64,000 nucleotides of DNA. Origin: Alkalilimnicola sp. S0819 (GTDB lineage Bacteria; Pseudomonadota; Gammaproteobacteria; Nitrococcales; WHIW01). Below the pieces are notes generated by a model. That model made no database searches. It was not told where the DNA came from and was given only the letters and a program-made list of their open reading frames with translations. Location: assembly GCF_009295635.1 (NCBI RefSeq), contig NZ_WHIW01000004.1:1-64000 (forward strand), in the 5' to 3' direction. The translations under genes and the position numbers were made by a program. Shown piece after piece: positions 5,888-14,878 of this stretch (within the stretch, counting starts at the first letter, position 1; every line of letters begins with the position of its first letter).

Positions 5888-7255
5888 TCAGTGCAATAAC
5901 TCGACCCGAAAGCGCCGTCCTTTGATCCGGCCCTCTCGCAACCGAACCAGTGCCCGGCCCGCGCAATCGGCGTGCAGGGCAACGAAGCTGAGCTTGTCGG
6001 TGATTTCGATGCGGCCGACCTGCTCGGCACGCAAGCCGGCCTCGCCGGTGAGCGCCCCCAGGATGTCGCCGGGGCGGATCTTGTCCTTGCGCCCGCCCCC
6101 GATGCTCAGGGTCTTGAGCGCCGGCTCGGCGGTTTCCGCCCCCGCTTCGGTCACTTCAGGGCGCCGATACGGGATGGGCGTTCCGGTGTACTGTTCGATC
6201 TCCTTGATCCGCTCGGCGTCCCCCGGGCCGTGCAGGGTTACCGCCAGGCCCTGGGCGCCTGCCCGTCCGGTGCGGCCGATGCGGTGGACGTAGACTTCGG
6301 GGCTGCCCGGCAGCTCGTAGTTGACCACGGCGGCCAGGCCGGCGATGTCCAGGCCGCGCGCGGCCACGTCGGTGGCCACCAGGACGCGGGTGCTGCCGTT
6401 GCGGAACTTGGTCAGCGCCAGGTCCCGCTCCCGCTGCTCCAGCCCGCCGTGCAGGCGGTCGGCCGGGAGCCCGGCGCGCCGTAACTGCTCGGCGACCGTG
6501 TCCACGGTCAGCTTCCTGTTGCAGAAGACGATCGCCGATTCATGGGCGCCGGCGCGCAGCAAGCTGATGAGGCTAGACAGACGATCGGCCTCCGCCACTT
6601 CCTGACGCCACTGGGCGATCGCCGGCGGCGCGTCGCTCACCGCTACCCGCTGCGGCGCGCGTTGATAGTGCGCGCTCAGCTCGAGTACGGCCTCGTCGAA
6701 GGTGGCGGAGAAGAGCGCGGTCTGCCGCAGGGGGGGCGTCTGCGCCAGGATGCGGGCGATGTCCTCGCGAAAACCCATGTCCAGCATGCGGTCGGCCTCG
6801 TCGAGCACCAGTGTGCGCACCCCGTCCAGCATCAGCCTGCCGCGCTCCAGATGATCAAGCAGCCGCCCGGGGGTGGCAACCACCACCTGTACGCCCCGCT
6901 CAAGCGCCTGTGCCTGCGGCCTGGGCGGCTGGCCACCGCAGACGATCAACACCTGCAGGTTCGGCTGGTAGCGGCCGAGCTTGCGGATCTCACCGGCTAC
7001 CTGGGCGCACAGATCCCGGGTCGGACACAACACCAGAGCCTGCAGCTCCCGGCGCCCCGCGTCCACGCGGGTGAGCAGCGGGATGGCGAAGGCGGCCGTC
7101 TTGCCGCTGCCGGTCCTGGATTGGGCGATGAGGTCCTGCCCCGCCAGCAGCGGCGGCAGGCTCAGCCGCTGGATCGGGGTGGGTGAGGCGTAGCCGGTCT
7201 CGGCGAGCACGCTCAGCAGGGCATCGGGCAGACCCAGGTCGCCGAAGTCCGTCAT
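5888..7255 (-). CDS. dbpA: ATP-dependent RNA helicase DbpA
   Basis: DEAD-box helicase that remodels the peptidyl-transferase region of 23S rRNA during 50S assembly. The core shows the Q-motif (TPIQ), Walker A (SRTGSGKT), PTRD, DEADRMLD, SAT and the closing HRIGRTGR. The last 70 residues form the DbpA RNA-binding domain that recognises hairpin 92 (GGRKDKIRPGDILGALTGEAGL ends at this domain's start, with KGRRFRVELL at its end). That domain is what separates DbpA from other DEAD-box paralogues. I use the ATG at 7255 because MTDFGDLGLP matches family starts; a GTG at 7285 would add ten residues. It stands alone apart from the Lys-rich microprotein behind it. Confidence 0.93.
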   Translation of the reverse strand: MTDFGDLGLPDALLSVLAETGYASPTPIQRLSLPPLLAGQDLIAQSRTGSGKTAAFAIPLLTRVDAGRRELQALVLCPTRDLCAQVAGEIRKLGRYQPNLQVLIVCGGQPPRPQAQALERGVQVVVATPGRLLDHLERGRLMLDGVRTLVLDEADRMLDMGFREDIARILAQTPPLRQTALFSATFDEAVLELSAHYQRAPQRVAVSDAPPAIAQWRQEVAEADRLSSLISLLRAGAHESAIVFCNRKLTVDTVAEQLRRAGLPADRLHGGLEQRERDLALTKFRNGSTRVLVATDVAARGLDIAGLAAVVNYELPGSPEVYVHRIGRTGRAGAQGLAVTLHGPGDAERIKEIEQYTGTPIPYRRPEVTEAGAETAEPALKTLSIGGGRKDKIRPGDILGALTGEAGLRAEQVGRIEITDKLSFVALHADCAGRALVRLREGRIKGRRFRVELLH

Positions 7256-7451
7256 CGGCGCGGCAGTCTTTGAAGGAGTAGGCACGGGCGGGAACGTCGC
7301 TGGCTATGGAGGAGTGCGGAGTGTAGCAGCTCGGGCACCCCGGGAAGCCACGAGTTCCACGGTAACTGATGCCATGGCTCCTCCAAGCCGCGCTTAGTTC
7401 GTTCGCTCGGCCGCTCGCAGCGGGTCGCACCTACCCGCCACCTGGGCTGGC

Positions 7452-9221
7452 TCATCGTCCCGGGCTGCCGGCTGGAGGGTGGCGCGGAAGATCGGCTCCG
7501 AACTGCAGCCGCGCCAGCTCTCCATAGAGCCCACCCCGGGCCAGCAACTCTGTGTGTGTCCCCTGGCCGACGATCCGCCCGTCCTGCAACACCACGATCC
7601 GGTCCGCCCGCAGCACCGTGGCCAGACGATGGGCGATCACCAGGGTGGTGCGCTGGGCCATCAGCCGCTCCAGCGCCTGCTGGATCAGCTGCTCGCTTTG
7701 CGAATCCAGCGCGCTGGTGGCCTCGTCCAACAGCAGCACCGGGGCGCGGCTGAGCAAGGCGCGGGCGATGGCGATGCGTTGCTTCTGCCCGCCGGACAGG
7801 CGCACGCCCCGCTCGCCCAGGAAGCTGTCGTAGCCTTCCGGCAAGGCGGCAATGAAGGCGTGGGCCTCGGCGGCGCGGGCGGCGGCCTCCACCTCCTCGT
7901 CGCTGGCCTCCAGGCGGCCGTAGCGGATGTTGTCGCGGGCACTGGCGCCGAAGATCACCGGGTCCTGGGGCACCAGCGCCAGCTGCTCGCGCAGGGTCTT
8001 CAGGGGCAGATCGCGCAGGTCCACACCATCCAGGCTCACGCGGCCCCGCTGCGGGTCGTAGAAGCGCAGCAACAGCTGCAGCACCGTGCTCTTGCCGGCA
8101 CCGGACGGCCCCACCAGGGCGATGGTCTCGCCGGGAGCGATGCGCAGCTTGAAATCCGCCAGGGCGGGGGTTTCCGGGCGGGACGGATAGGCAAAGCCGA
8201 CGCCGTCGAAGGCGATCTCGCCGCGCCCGGCCAGGGGCGGAGATTCCGCGGGCTCGGCGAGCCGGCTGCGGGTCGCCAGCAGCTCGCCGAGCCGCTCCGC
8301 GGCCCCGGCCGCGCGTTGCACATCGCCCCACACCTCCGAGAGGGAACCCACGGAGCCGGCGGCGATGACCGCGTAGAGCACGAATTGCCCCAGCTCACCG
8401 CCGCTCATCTGGCCGTCGATGACCGCCCGCGCCCCCAGCCACAGCACCACCGCGATGGCGGCGAACACCAGCAGGATGACGATGGCCGTGAGCAGGGCGC
8501 GAGCCCGGGTGCGGCGCACCGCCGCCGCCAGGGCCGCCAGCACGGCGCCCCTGAAGCGCCCCTGCTCGTAGGGTTCGCGGGCATGGGCCTGGACGGTATG
8601 GATGGCGTTGATGGACTCCCCGGCCAGGGCATTGGTGTCGGCGATCCGGTCCTGACTGCGACGCGAGAGCCTTCGCACCTGGCGGCCGAACACCACGATG
8701 GGCAACACCACCAGCGGGATCACCAGGGCGATCATGCCCGCCAGGCGCGGGCTGGTGAGGCCCAGCAGGGCCGAGGCGCCGGCCAGCATCAGCGCACTGC
8801 GCAGCGCCACCGAGGCACTGGAGGCCAGCACGGTCTGCACCAGCTCCGTGTCGGTGGTCAGCCGCGAGAGCAGCTCCCCGGTGCGGGTGGTCTCGAAGAA
8901 ATAGGCATCGAGCCCGAGCAGGCGCCGGTAGACGGCCTGACGGATATCGGCCACTACCCGTTCGCCGAATACCGTCACGGCGTAAAACCGTGCCGCGGTG
9001 GCCAGCGCCAGCACCACGGCCACGGCGAACAGCCCGAGGAAGTATCGGTCGATGCTGGCGGCGTTCTCCGCGGCGAAGCCCGAATCGATCACCATCCGGA
9101 ACGCCACCGGCAGCGCCAGGGTGGCCGCCGCGGCGGTCAACAGAGCCAGCACCGCCACCACCAGCAAGCGGCGGTGCGGGCGGATGAAGGGCAACAGAGG
9201 TCGCAGGGCGGACGCGGTCAT
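7452..9221 (-). CDS. ABC transporter, fused permease/ATP-binding protein (MsbA-like)
   Basis: Half-size exporter that would act as a homodimer in the inner membrane. Six transmembrane helices fill about residues 15-300. The nucleotide-binding domain shows Walker A (GPSGAGKST, near 366), signature LSGGQKQR and Walker B VLLLDEATSALD, followed by the H-loop (IAHRL). At 589 residues it fits the MsbA/MsbA-related exporter group, whose members move lipids or hydrophobic compounds; the substrate is not deducible. It is monocistronic between dbpA and tRNA-Glu. The essential msbA is usually next to lpxK, which is not here, so I do not assign that symbol. Confidence 0.9.
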   Translation of the reverse strand: MTASALRPLLPFIRPHRRLLVVAVLALLTAAAATLALPVAFRMVIDSGFAAENAASIDRYFLGLFAVAVVLALATAARFYAVTVFGERVVADIRQAVYRRLLGLDAYFFETTRTGELLSRLTTDTELVQTVLASSASVALRSALMLAGASALLGLTSPRLAGMIALVIPLVVLPIVVFGRQVRRLSRRSQDRIADTNALAGESINAIHTVQAHAREPYEQGRFRGAVLAALAAAVRRTRARALLTAIVILLVFAAIAVVLWLGARAVIDGQMSGGELGQFVLYAVIAAGSVGSLSEVWGDVQRAAGAAERLGELLATRSRLAEPAESPPLAGRGEIAFDGVGFAYPSRPETPALADFKLRIAPGETIALVGPSGAGKSTVLQLLLRFYDPQRGRVSLDGVDLRDLPLKTLREQLALVPQDPVIFGASARDNIRYGRLEASDEEVEAAARAAEAHAFIAALPEGYDSFLGERGVRLSGGQKQRIAIARALLSRAPVLLLDEATSALDSQSEQLIQQALERLMAQRTTLVIAHRLATVLRADRIVVLQDGRIVGQGTHTELLARGGLYGELARLQFGADLPRHPPAGSPGR

Positions 9222-9359
9222 GGCAAGGATAAGGCCCCCGGGGCGTTGGCGGCCGGCTAGCCCCGGCCGAAGACGTTGCGCGACAGATACGTAATGGCCT
9301 GCAAAAGCGCCCCTTGGCGCCAGAGGGGGTCGTTGGGCATGTCATTGGCCTACAACGAC

Positions 9360-9389
9360 AAAGGCCCCGAGCGTTTCCGCTCGGGGCCT
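9360..9389 (-). terminator. Intrinsic terminator of tRNA-Glu
   Basis: A 13-bp perfect GC-rich stem (9360-9372 with 9377-9389) closed by a GAAA tetraloop on the minus strand, starting 9 bases after the tRNA 3' end. The TTTG that follows is a weak U-tract. The symmetrical AA/TT ends mean it could also stop plus-strand transcription. Confidence 0.8.
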
Positions 9390-9397
9390 TGTCTTGA

Positions 9398-9473
9398 TTG
9401 GCGTCCCCAGGGGGAGTCGAACCCCCGTCGCCGCCGTGAAAGGGCGGTGTCCTGGGCCTCTAGACGATGGGGA
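9398..9473 (-). tRNA. tRNA-Glu (TTC)
   Basis: Read on the minus strand, the 76 bases fold as a standard cloverleaf. The acceptor stem GTCCCCA pairs with TGGGGAC, and the 3' CCA is encoded. The anticodon loop CTTTCAC carries TTC. The T-loop contains GGTTCGACTCC. A single gene with a strong terminator immediately downstream. Confidence 0.97.
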
Positions 9474-9610
9474 CATGTGCCTGTACGTCGTCGTACAGCA
9501 CGGCGCGCATCTTATGATCGGCGCCCTGCCCTGTCAAGCGTCGTTTGGCATTTTTCCGCGCAAGCCGGTGATACACTCCAATCAGTCGTCACCATCAAAC
9601 CAAGAAGCCC

Positions 9611-11464
9611 ATGCGCCGACACAAGCCTGAAGCCCCCCTGACCGACGTCGAATTGCAGGCCCTGAAGCTTGCGCGCGATCCGTTCCTCACCGAGCACGAG
9701 GAACTGATGGCCGAAGACCCCACCCTGCTCACCCAGCGCCATACCCTGCTCAACCTGCTACGCCACGGCGAGCACCTGGTGCTGCTCCACGGCGAGGCCG
9801 GCACGGGCAAGAGCCACTTCCTGCGCAGCCTCCCCGCCTGGCAGGGCGAGACTCTGCGCTGCGTGAGGCTGGTGGCCCGCTCCTCCACCACTCTGGAGGA
9901 AATCCTCGCCGAGACGCTGCTGACCCTGGAGCTCGCCTCGGCCGAGGATACGCTGGACACTCAACAGGCCGCCCAGCGCCTGGGGGCCATGAGCCAGGAA
10001 GGGCTACGGCCCGCCCTGCTGGTGGACGACGCGGAGCAACTCGACGATACGACCCTGGATGAGCTGCTGCGCCTGTGGCGCGGCGAGGCGGAACCGATCT
10101 TCGGGCTGCTGCTCGCCTGCGGCGACGCGGAATTCGCCGACGCCCTGCCCGACCGGCTGGACGATCCGAGCCTGGTGCACCGCCAGGGCTTCTACCCCTG
10201 GACCGCGGAACAGAGCCGGAGCTTCCTGCTCCAGGCGCTCGCCGGTGCCGGCGGGGAACAGATCCTCTCGGAGGGCGAGCTTGAACGCGCCGCGGAGAGC
10301 GCCGATGGCCGACCCGCGCGGCTGATCGGTGCCGGACGCACGCTGCTGCGCCAGAAAGCCACACGCGCCGCCAAGGGCAACAAGGCCAAGGCCGGCACGG
10401 CGTCCGTGGCCGGAAGCGGGGCCGCACGCCAGGCGGGCACTTCCCCCCGTCGCCGCTGGGCGCTGCCCGCCCTGCTCGCGGGGGCGGCCGCGCTGAGCGC
10501 CCTGGCCTTCACGGTGCTGATGCCCCGCGGCGAGGATGACGCCCCGGGCCAGGTGGAAACCCTGACGCTGCCCCCTCGCGCCGCCCAGGCCTCCGCCGGC
10601 GACGAGAACACCCCCTACGGCCTGAAACTGCCCCAGCGCTACGATTACGACCGCAAGAGCGGCCGGCCCGCCGCCAGCGCCCCCATCAGCCGCGGCGCCC
10701 GCAACGACGGCGGCCAGGCGGACAGCACGACCGACACGACCGACACGACCGACACGACCGACACGACCGACACGACCGACACGACCGACACGACCGCCAC
10801 CGCAGCAGCCGCGCAAGCCGAAGCGGCCGAGGCGTCCGGCCCGGGCACTGTGTCCACCACCGCGCCGGCCAGCACCACGCCTTCCGCCGATCCATCCGCC
10901 GGCACGCCAACCCACGCCGAAGTGCCGGGCACGAGCCACGTGAGCGCCACGGCCGGAGACGCCGCGGCCAGTGCCGCTCAGACGGTGCTCCGAGAGTCGC
11001 GAAGCGCGCCGGACACGGATACCGACCTCACGCCCGAAACCCGCGATGCCCGGGCGGCTGCCGCCGATACCGGCCAAGAGGCCGACACGGATAAGCTGCG
11101 CCCGCGATCCGGCGACTCCCCTGAAACCGCCCGGCAAGCCGCCGGCTGGTCCGTCGCCAACGCCCTGCGCCACGGGGCCGACTGGCTGCAACGCCAGCCC
11201 GGCGAGCATTACACCATTCAACTGCTGGGCGCTGCGCAGGCCGAAACCGCCGAGCGCTTCATCCGTCGCCACGGCCTGGAGCAACGCAGTGCGCTGCTGA
11301 GAACCGAGCGCAACGGCGCGCCCTGGTACGTGGTGCTCAGCGGCCAGTACTCCAGCGCCCAGTGGGCGCGGGCGGGCATCCAGCGGCTGGACCCGGCGCT
11401 GCGCGAAGCAGGCCCCTGGATACGCCAGCTGCGGGCCCTGCGTGTGAAAACCCCGCAAGGCTGA
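9611..11464 (+). CDS. AAA ATPase with C-terminal SPOR domain (DamX-like)
   Basis: A 617-residue inner-membrane protein. An N-terminal AAA domain contains Walker A GEAGTGKS (61-68) and Walker B PALLVDDAEQ (about 134). One transmembrane helix lies near 280-300, followed by a long Pro/Thr/Ala/Asp-rich periplasmic linker and a C-terminal SPOR domain of about 80 residues (YTIQLLGA ... WYVVLSGQYSS). SPOR domains bind denuded peptidoglycan at the septum, and DamX of E. coli has this ATPase-like/TM/SPOR order. The linker holds seven in-frame TTD units encoded by a 9-bp tandem repeat. The gene leads a plus-strand trio with two flagellar-export-like genes, spaced by 10 bases from the next. Functional linkage with motility is inferred only from position. 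Confidence 0.85.
   Translation: MRRHKPEAPLTDVELQALKLARDPFLTEHEELMAEDPTLLTQRHTLLNLLRHGEHLVLLHGEAGTGKSHFLRSLPAWQGETLRCVRLVARSSTTLEEILAETLLTLELASAEDTLDTQQAAQRLGAMSQEGLRPALLVDDAEQLDDTTLDELLRLWRGEAEPIFGLLLACGDAEFADALPDRLDDPSLVHRQGFYPWTAEQSRSFLLQALAGAGGEQILSEGELERAAESADGRPARLIGAGRTLLRQKATRAAKGNKAKAGTASVAGSGAARQAGTSPRRRWALPALLAGAAALSALAFTVLMPRGEDDAPGQVETLTLPPRAAQASAGDENTPYGLKLPQRYDYDRKSGRPAASAPISRGARNDGGQADSTTDTTDTTDTTDTTDTTDTTDTTATAAAAQAEAAEASGPGTVSTTAPASTTPSADPSAGTPTHAEVPGTSHVSATAGDAAASAAQTVLRESRSAPDTDTDLTPETRDARAAAADTGQEADTDKLRPRSGDSPETARQAAGWSVANALRHGADWLQRQPGEHYTIQLLGAAQAETAERFIRRHGLEQRSALLRTERNGAPWYVVLSGQYSSAQWARAGIQRLDPALREAGPWIRQLRALRVKTPQG
10727..10796 (+). repeat. 9-bp coding tandem repeat
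   Basis: Seven exact copies of ACGACCGAC (10727-10789) followed by a degenerate eighth. Each unit encodes Thr-Thr-Asp, so copy-number change would lengthen or shorten the SPOR-protein linker without breaking the frame. Confidence 0.95.
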
Positions 11465-11474
11465 GGCCGCGCCC

Positions 11475-12608
11475 ATGCGCCTGGACCTCAACACCCCGCT
11501 GCAACTGGAACTGCCCGCCGCCCGCGCCGGCTCGCCGCCGGCAAAGCTGGAAAACGGTCAGACCCTGCAGGCGCGGGTGGAACAGCAGGGCGAGCGCTTG
11601 CTGCTGCGGGTGGCCGGGCGCCAGCTCCCCGCACCCGCGAACAGCGGCCTGAAAGCCGGCCAACTGGTGCAACTGCGGGTGGAACAGCAGGCCGAGCGCA
11701 CTCTGCTTACCCTGGTGGAGCAGGCCGGCACCCGCAACAGCCGCGAGCTGCTGCAACAGGCCCTGCGCCAGCTCCTGCCCCAGCAAGGCAGCCGCACGCC
11801 TCTCAACACCCCCGCCCAGGCCCTCGCCGCGGCCCAAGCCGAAACCACGCAGCTGCCCGCCCCCCTGCAACAGGCCCTGAACGCGCTGCTCAGCGCCCTG
11901 CCCCGGGCCTCGGACCTGCAAAACCCGCAGGGCCTGCGACAGGCCCTGCAGCACTCGGGGCTCTTTACCGAAAGCAGCCTCGCCCGCCCCCGGCCGGGGC
12001 AGAGCCTGGGCCAGGACCTGAAGGCCACCGCCCTGCGCCTGATGCTGCAACTACAGCCCGGCAAGGGCGGCGGCGGTACACCCGGCGGCGCCGCCGCACC
12101 CACCGCGGATCTTGCCCTGTCGCTGCTCACGCAGACCGAGCACCTGTTGAGCCGGCTGCAGCAGCTGCAGGTACACAACGCCGGCGCCGAGACCGGGCGG
12201 CTGGACCTGGCGGTGGAACTGCCCCTGCGCCACGACCAGGGCCTGGACCTGCTGCAGCTGCGCCTGCGCCAGGAGGACGAGGCGCCGGCGGGGGACGCGG
12301 ACGGCGGGCGCGAGGCGGACACCGAGGACGGCGCCCGGCCCATCAGCATCCAGGTGGCTTTCCGCTTCGAGGGGCTGGGCCCGGTGCAGGCGCGGCTGCG
12401 CCTGCGCGGCGAGCACGTCAGCGCGAGCTGGTGGGCCGAGCGGGCGGAAACCGCCGCCCTGTTCCAGACCCATCAGGCGCGGCTGCGCACCCAACTCGAA
12501 GGCCTGGGTCTGACCGTGGACGCCCTGGGCCTGCAAAGCACCCGCCCGCCCGGGCCGCTGGACGATCTGCACCGTGATGCCCGGGGGCTGCTGCATGAAA
12601 AAGCGTGA
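11475..12608 (+). CDS. FliK-like hook-length-control domain protein
   Basis: A 377-residue protein, very rich in Gln, Leu and Ala, whose C-terminal part (about residues 275-360) resembles the FliK C-terminal domain that binds FlhB: VAFRFEGLGPVQARLRLRGE, then SASWWAERAE and LRTQLEGLGLTVDALGL. It is distinct from the canonical fliK at 37.5-38.5 kb. It overlaps the following FlhB-C-like gene by 14 bases, so the two are translationally coupled. In many gammaproteobacteria such a second FliK travels with a short FlhB homologue. Its role is not settled; a secondary switch of export specificity is the obvious hypothesis. Confidence 0.8.
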   Translation: MRLDLNTPLQLELPAARAGSPPAKLENGQTLQARVEQQGERLLLRVAGRQLPAPANSGLKAGQLVQLRVEQQAERTLLTLVEQAGTRNSRELLQQALRQLLPQQGSRTPLNTPAQALAAAQAETTQLPAPLQQALNALLSALPRASDLQNPQGLRQALQHSGLFTESSLARPRPGQSLGQDLKATALRLMLQLQPGKGGGGTPGGAAAPTADLALSLLTQTEHLLSRLQQLQVHNAGAETGRLDLAVELPLRHDQGLDLLQLRLRQEDEAPAGDADGGREADTEDGARPISIQVAFRFEGLGPVQARLRLRGEHVSASWWAERAETAALFQTHQARLRTQLEGLGLTVDALGLQSTRPPGPLDDLHRDARGLLHEKA

Positions 12609-12897
12609 ACCGCGCCTGATCGAGGAACGCAAGCTCGCCGTGGCCCTGCGCTACGACGGTGAGGGCGCGCCCCGGGTCACCGCCAAGGGCGCGGGAGAGC
12701 TGGGCGAGCGGATCATCAAAGTGGCGGAGGAGCACGGGGTGCCGCTGCGGGCCAATCGGGAACTGGTGGGCTTGCTGGCGCAACTGGAGCTGGATCAGCA
12801 GATCCCGGAGGTGCTCTACCGGGTGGTGGCGGAGATCATCGCCTATGCGTACTGGGTAAAGAGCCGGGAGCCGACGGCCACTACCGGCGAGGACTGA
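12595..12897 (+). CDS. Stand-alone FlhB C-terminal domain homologue
   Basis: About 100 residues corresponding only to the cytoplasmic part of FlhB that follows autocleavage. LAVALRYDGEG and ELDQQIPEVLYRVVAEIIAYAYWVK align with LAVALKYD-like and EQEIPAGLYLAVAQVLAYIYQL of the full FlhB at 25.2-26.4 kb. The NPTH cleavage motif and all transmembrane helices are absent, so it mimics the already-cleaved fragment. I use the ATG at 12595 (MKKREPRL); an ATG at 12574 would add seven residues. Its stop is only 3 bases from the convergent DUF2802 stop. Known in flagellated bacteria as an FhlB/FlhX-type protein able to substitute for part of FlhB. Confidence 0.85.
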   Translation: MKKREPRLIEERKLAVALRYDGEGAPRVTAKGAGELGERIIKVAEEHGVPLRANRELVGLLAQLELDQQIPEVLYRVVAEIIAYAYWVKSREPTATTGED

Positions 12898-12900
12898 GAC

Positions 12901-13293
12901 TCAGTCCTGCAGTTCCTTGTGCAAGAGCACCACCAGGTCCGCTTCCACCTGGCTGAGTCCGCAGGTCTCCATGATCTCGGCGGCACTGGTGCCCCGACGG
13001 GCCATACGGATAGCCTGGTTGAAGGCCGCCCCCCCGCCGCCACCCTCGGTGGCCAGTTGTTCCATGCGCTCACGCAAACGCGCCATGTCGCTTTCCACCC
13101 GCGCCAGGTGCTCGCCCTGGCCGCGCGCCCCGGCGGACAGGCCCTGGAAGGTCTCCCCTACCTGGTTCACCCGCTGCTCGGCGCGCTGCAGCCGCGCGCC
13201 CAGCGCCGCGATGCGCCGCCCCTGCCACAGGCACAGCATCAGGGCCGCCACGGCGATGAGCAGGGCGATCAGGGTGAGGGGCTCGAACATCAT
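12901..13293 (-). CDS. DUF2802 protein
   Basis: A 130-residue protein with one N-terminal transmembrane helix (LTLIALLIAVAALMLCLW), a coiled coil over about residues 30-85, and the C-terminal DUF2802 helix-turn-helix-like motif (MARRGTSAAEIMETCGLSQ). It is a regular last member of gammaproteobacterial chemotaxis operons downstream of cheW. No function is established. It overlaps the preceding 61-codon gene by 4 bases, showing co-translation. Confidence 0.88.
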   Translation of the reverse strand: MMFEPLTLIALLIAVAALMLCLWQGRRIAALGARLQRAEQRVNQVGETFQGLSAGARGQGEHLARVESDMARLRERMEQLATEGGGGGAAFNQAIRMARRGTSAAEIMETCGLSQVEADLVVLLHKELQD

Positions 13294-13475
13294 GCGTAAT
13301 CATCCACCAGTGGCGGCTCGTCGTCCCGCCGATCGGCTTGATCGTCAGTCAGGCCGCTGTCTTGTTTCTTCGGTGCCGGCGGCGCTCGCTCGCGCCCGCC
13401 CTCCCGCCGGCTGTCCGGATCGGGCGGCAACCGCCCCGGGGGCAGGGCAGGCCGTATGGGGTCCAGTTCGGCCAT
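13290..13475 (-). CDS. Small hypothetical protein of the chemotaxis operon
   Basis: A 61-residue, Pro- and charge-rich, probably disordered protein (ending RRDDEPPLVDDYA). It begins 24 bases after the cheW stop and its stop overlaps the DUF2802 start in an ATGA arrangement. That coupling is the main argument that it is real. I recognise no domain. Confidence 0.55.
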   Translation of the reverse strand: MAELDPIRPALPPGRLPPDPDSRREGGRERAPPAPKKQDSGLTDDQADRRDDEPPLVDDYA

Positions 13476-13499
13476 GGCCGCGGTGCGTGAGTGGGCCGG

Positions 13500-13976
13500 T
13501 CACATCTGCGCGACTTCGGCCCACTCCTCCTTGGTCAACAGCTTGTTCACGTCCACCAGGATCAACAAGCCTTCCTGTCGGCTGACCACACCGTAAATAT
13601 ACCGCGCCGATTCCTCGTTACCGACATTGGGGGCGGTGTCCACCTCGGTCTCGCTGACCTCCACCACTTCAGTGACGCTGTCCACCAGGATGCCGGCGAT
13701 CTGGTCATTGGCCTCGATTACCACCACCCGGCTGCTGGCCTCGGCGTCCTGGTGGCTCAGGCCGAAGCGCATGCGGGTGTCGATGACCGTGACCACATTG
13801 CCGCGCAGGTTGAGAATGCCCATGACGAAGGGCGGTGCGCCGGGCACCGGGGCGATCTCGGCCATGGGCAGCACTTCCTGCACCTGCATGACGTTGATGC
13901 CATAGGTTTCGTTGTCCAGGTTGAAGGTCACCCACTGGGTGACACGCCCCTGGTCCTGCTGCTGTTCCTCGGCCAT
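13500..13976 (-). CDS. cheW: Chemotaxis coupling protein CheW
   Basis: Single CheW domain of 158 residues linking chemoreceptors to CheA. Typical segments are QWVTFNLDNETYGINV, VQEVLPMAEIAPVPGAPPFV, MGILNLRGNVVTVIDTR and AGILVDSVTEVVEV. It sits near the end of the che operon, about 120 bases downstream of the ParP-like gene. Confidence 0.95.
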   Translation of the reverse strand: MAEEQQQDQGRVTQWVTFNLDNETYGINVMQVQEVLPMAEIAPVPGAPPFVMGILNLRGNVVTVIDTRMRFGLSHQDAEASSRVVVIEANDQIAGILVDSVTEVVEVSETEVDTAPNVGNEESARYIYGVVSRQEGLLILVDVNKLLTKEEWAEVAQM

Positions 13977-14095
13977 GTTGGCCTCCCTGTTGGAGTATAC
14001 GCTTGTATAGGTTATCGGTCGGGAGCGGTGGTTTCTTTAGGGTTTCGGGCCCGCGGCGCCCGCGTGAAGCCGGCGGGCGAGAACCCGGGGCCGCC

Positions 14096-14878
14096 TCAAT
14101 TGCCTCGCCCCAGCATATCCGCGAAGGCCTCCGTGTCCATGAGAGCGCACAGATGCCCCAGCACCGTCCCCGCCAGCCAGGCGCGCTTGCCGCGCTGTTG
14201 GCGCCATTTCACCTCGTCCGGCCCGAGCCGCACCACCTGGCCGATACTGGTGCAGGCCAGCCCCCAGCGGCCGTCGCCGACGATCAGGATGTGCTTGTCT
14301 TCCACGCCTTCGCGTTTGTCCGCGGGCAGCACCAGCTCGGCGGTATCCACCACCCGCACGTTGCGCTCGCGGTAGCGGAACAGGCCGTGGCACCACTCAG
14401 GCTGATTGGGCATGGCGCGGATCTCCTCGGACCAGGGCACCACGCTGTGCAGCTTCACCAGCGGCACCGCCAGGCGCAGGCCGCCCACCTGGAAGAGCAG
14501 CGCCTGGAAGTCCGGCTCGGCCCACGTCGGATGCGGGCGCTCCTCCACAGCCTCGGGCGCCGTCTCCGGCTCGATGGCCGCCGCGGGCGGCGCTGGCGGT
14601 TCCTCCACCGCCGGGGGCGCCTCGGCCTGCAGTGGCGTCAGCGGCTCCGCCGCAGGCACCTCCACGTCCGAGGCGGGCCGCAGGACGGTTTCCCGTCCCA
14701 CTTCTCGCAGCACCGGTGGCGCGGGCGGGGCCTCCGGCGGTTTCTCGGGGGCAGTGGTGCTCGGCGCCGGTTCATCCGCGTAGTCTTCGGGAATCTCGCG
14801 CAGCAGACCGTCCAGATAGCTGAGGACCGCCTCGCGCTGGTCCACCAGCAGTTCCTTGCGCTCGGGCCGGTTGCTCAT
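14096..14878 (-). CDS. CheW-domain protein, ParP-like
   Basis: A 260-residue protein. The first 130 residues are Pro/Glu/Ala-rich and probably disordered, and the last 130 form a divergent CheW-like domain ([50 protein letters not shown]). It overlaps the ParA-type gene by 4 bases. That pair in a polar-flagellar che operon matches ParC/ParP of Vibrio, in which ParP binds ParC and CheA and holds the chemotaxis array at the pole. Assigned by order and architecture; it could also be called CheW2. Confidence 0.8.
   Translation of the reverse strand: MSNRPERKELLVDQREAVLSYLDGLLREIPEDYADEPAPSTTAPEKPPEAPPAPPVLREVGRETVLRPASDVEVPAAEPLTPLQAEAPPAVEEPPAPPAAAIEPETAPEAVEERPHPTWAEPDFQALLFQVGGLRLAVPLVKLHSVVPWSEEIRAMPNQPEWCHGLFRYRERNVRVVDTAELVLPADKREGVEDKHILIVGDGRWGLACTSIGQVVRLGPDEVKWRQQRGKRAWLAGTVLGHLCALMDTEAFADMLGRGN

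Noticed and set aside
10727-10796. Possible CRISPR-like array
   Set aside because: Units are contiguous 9-mers without spacers and lie inside a coding region.
10004-11494. 496-codon minus-strand frame with RVGRVG repeats
   Set aside because: Antisense of the SPOR protein; its repeats are the complement of the TTD units.
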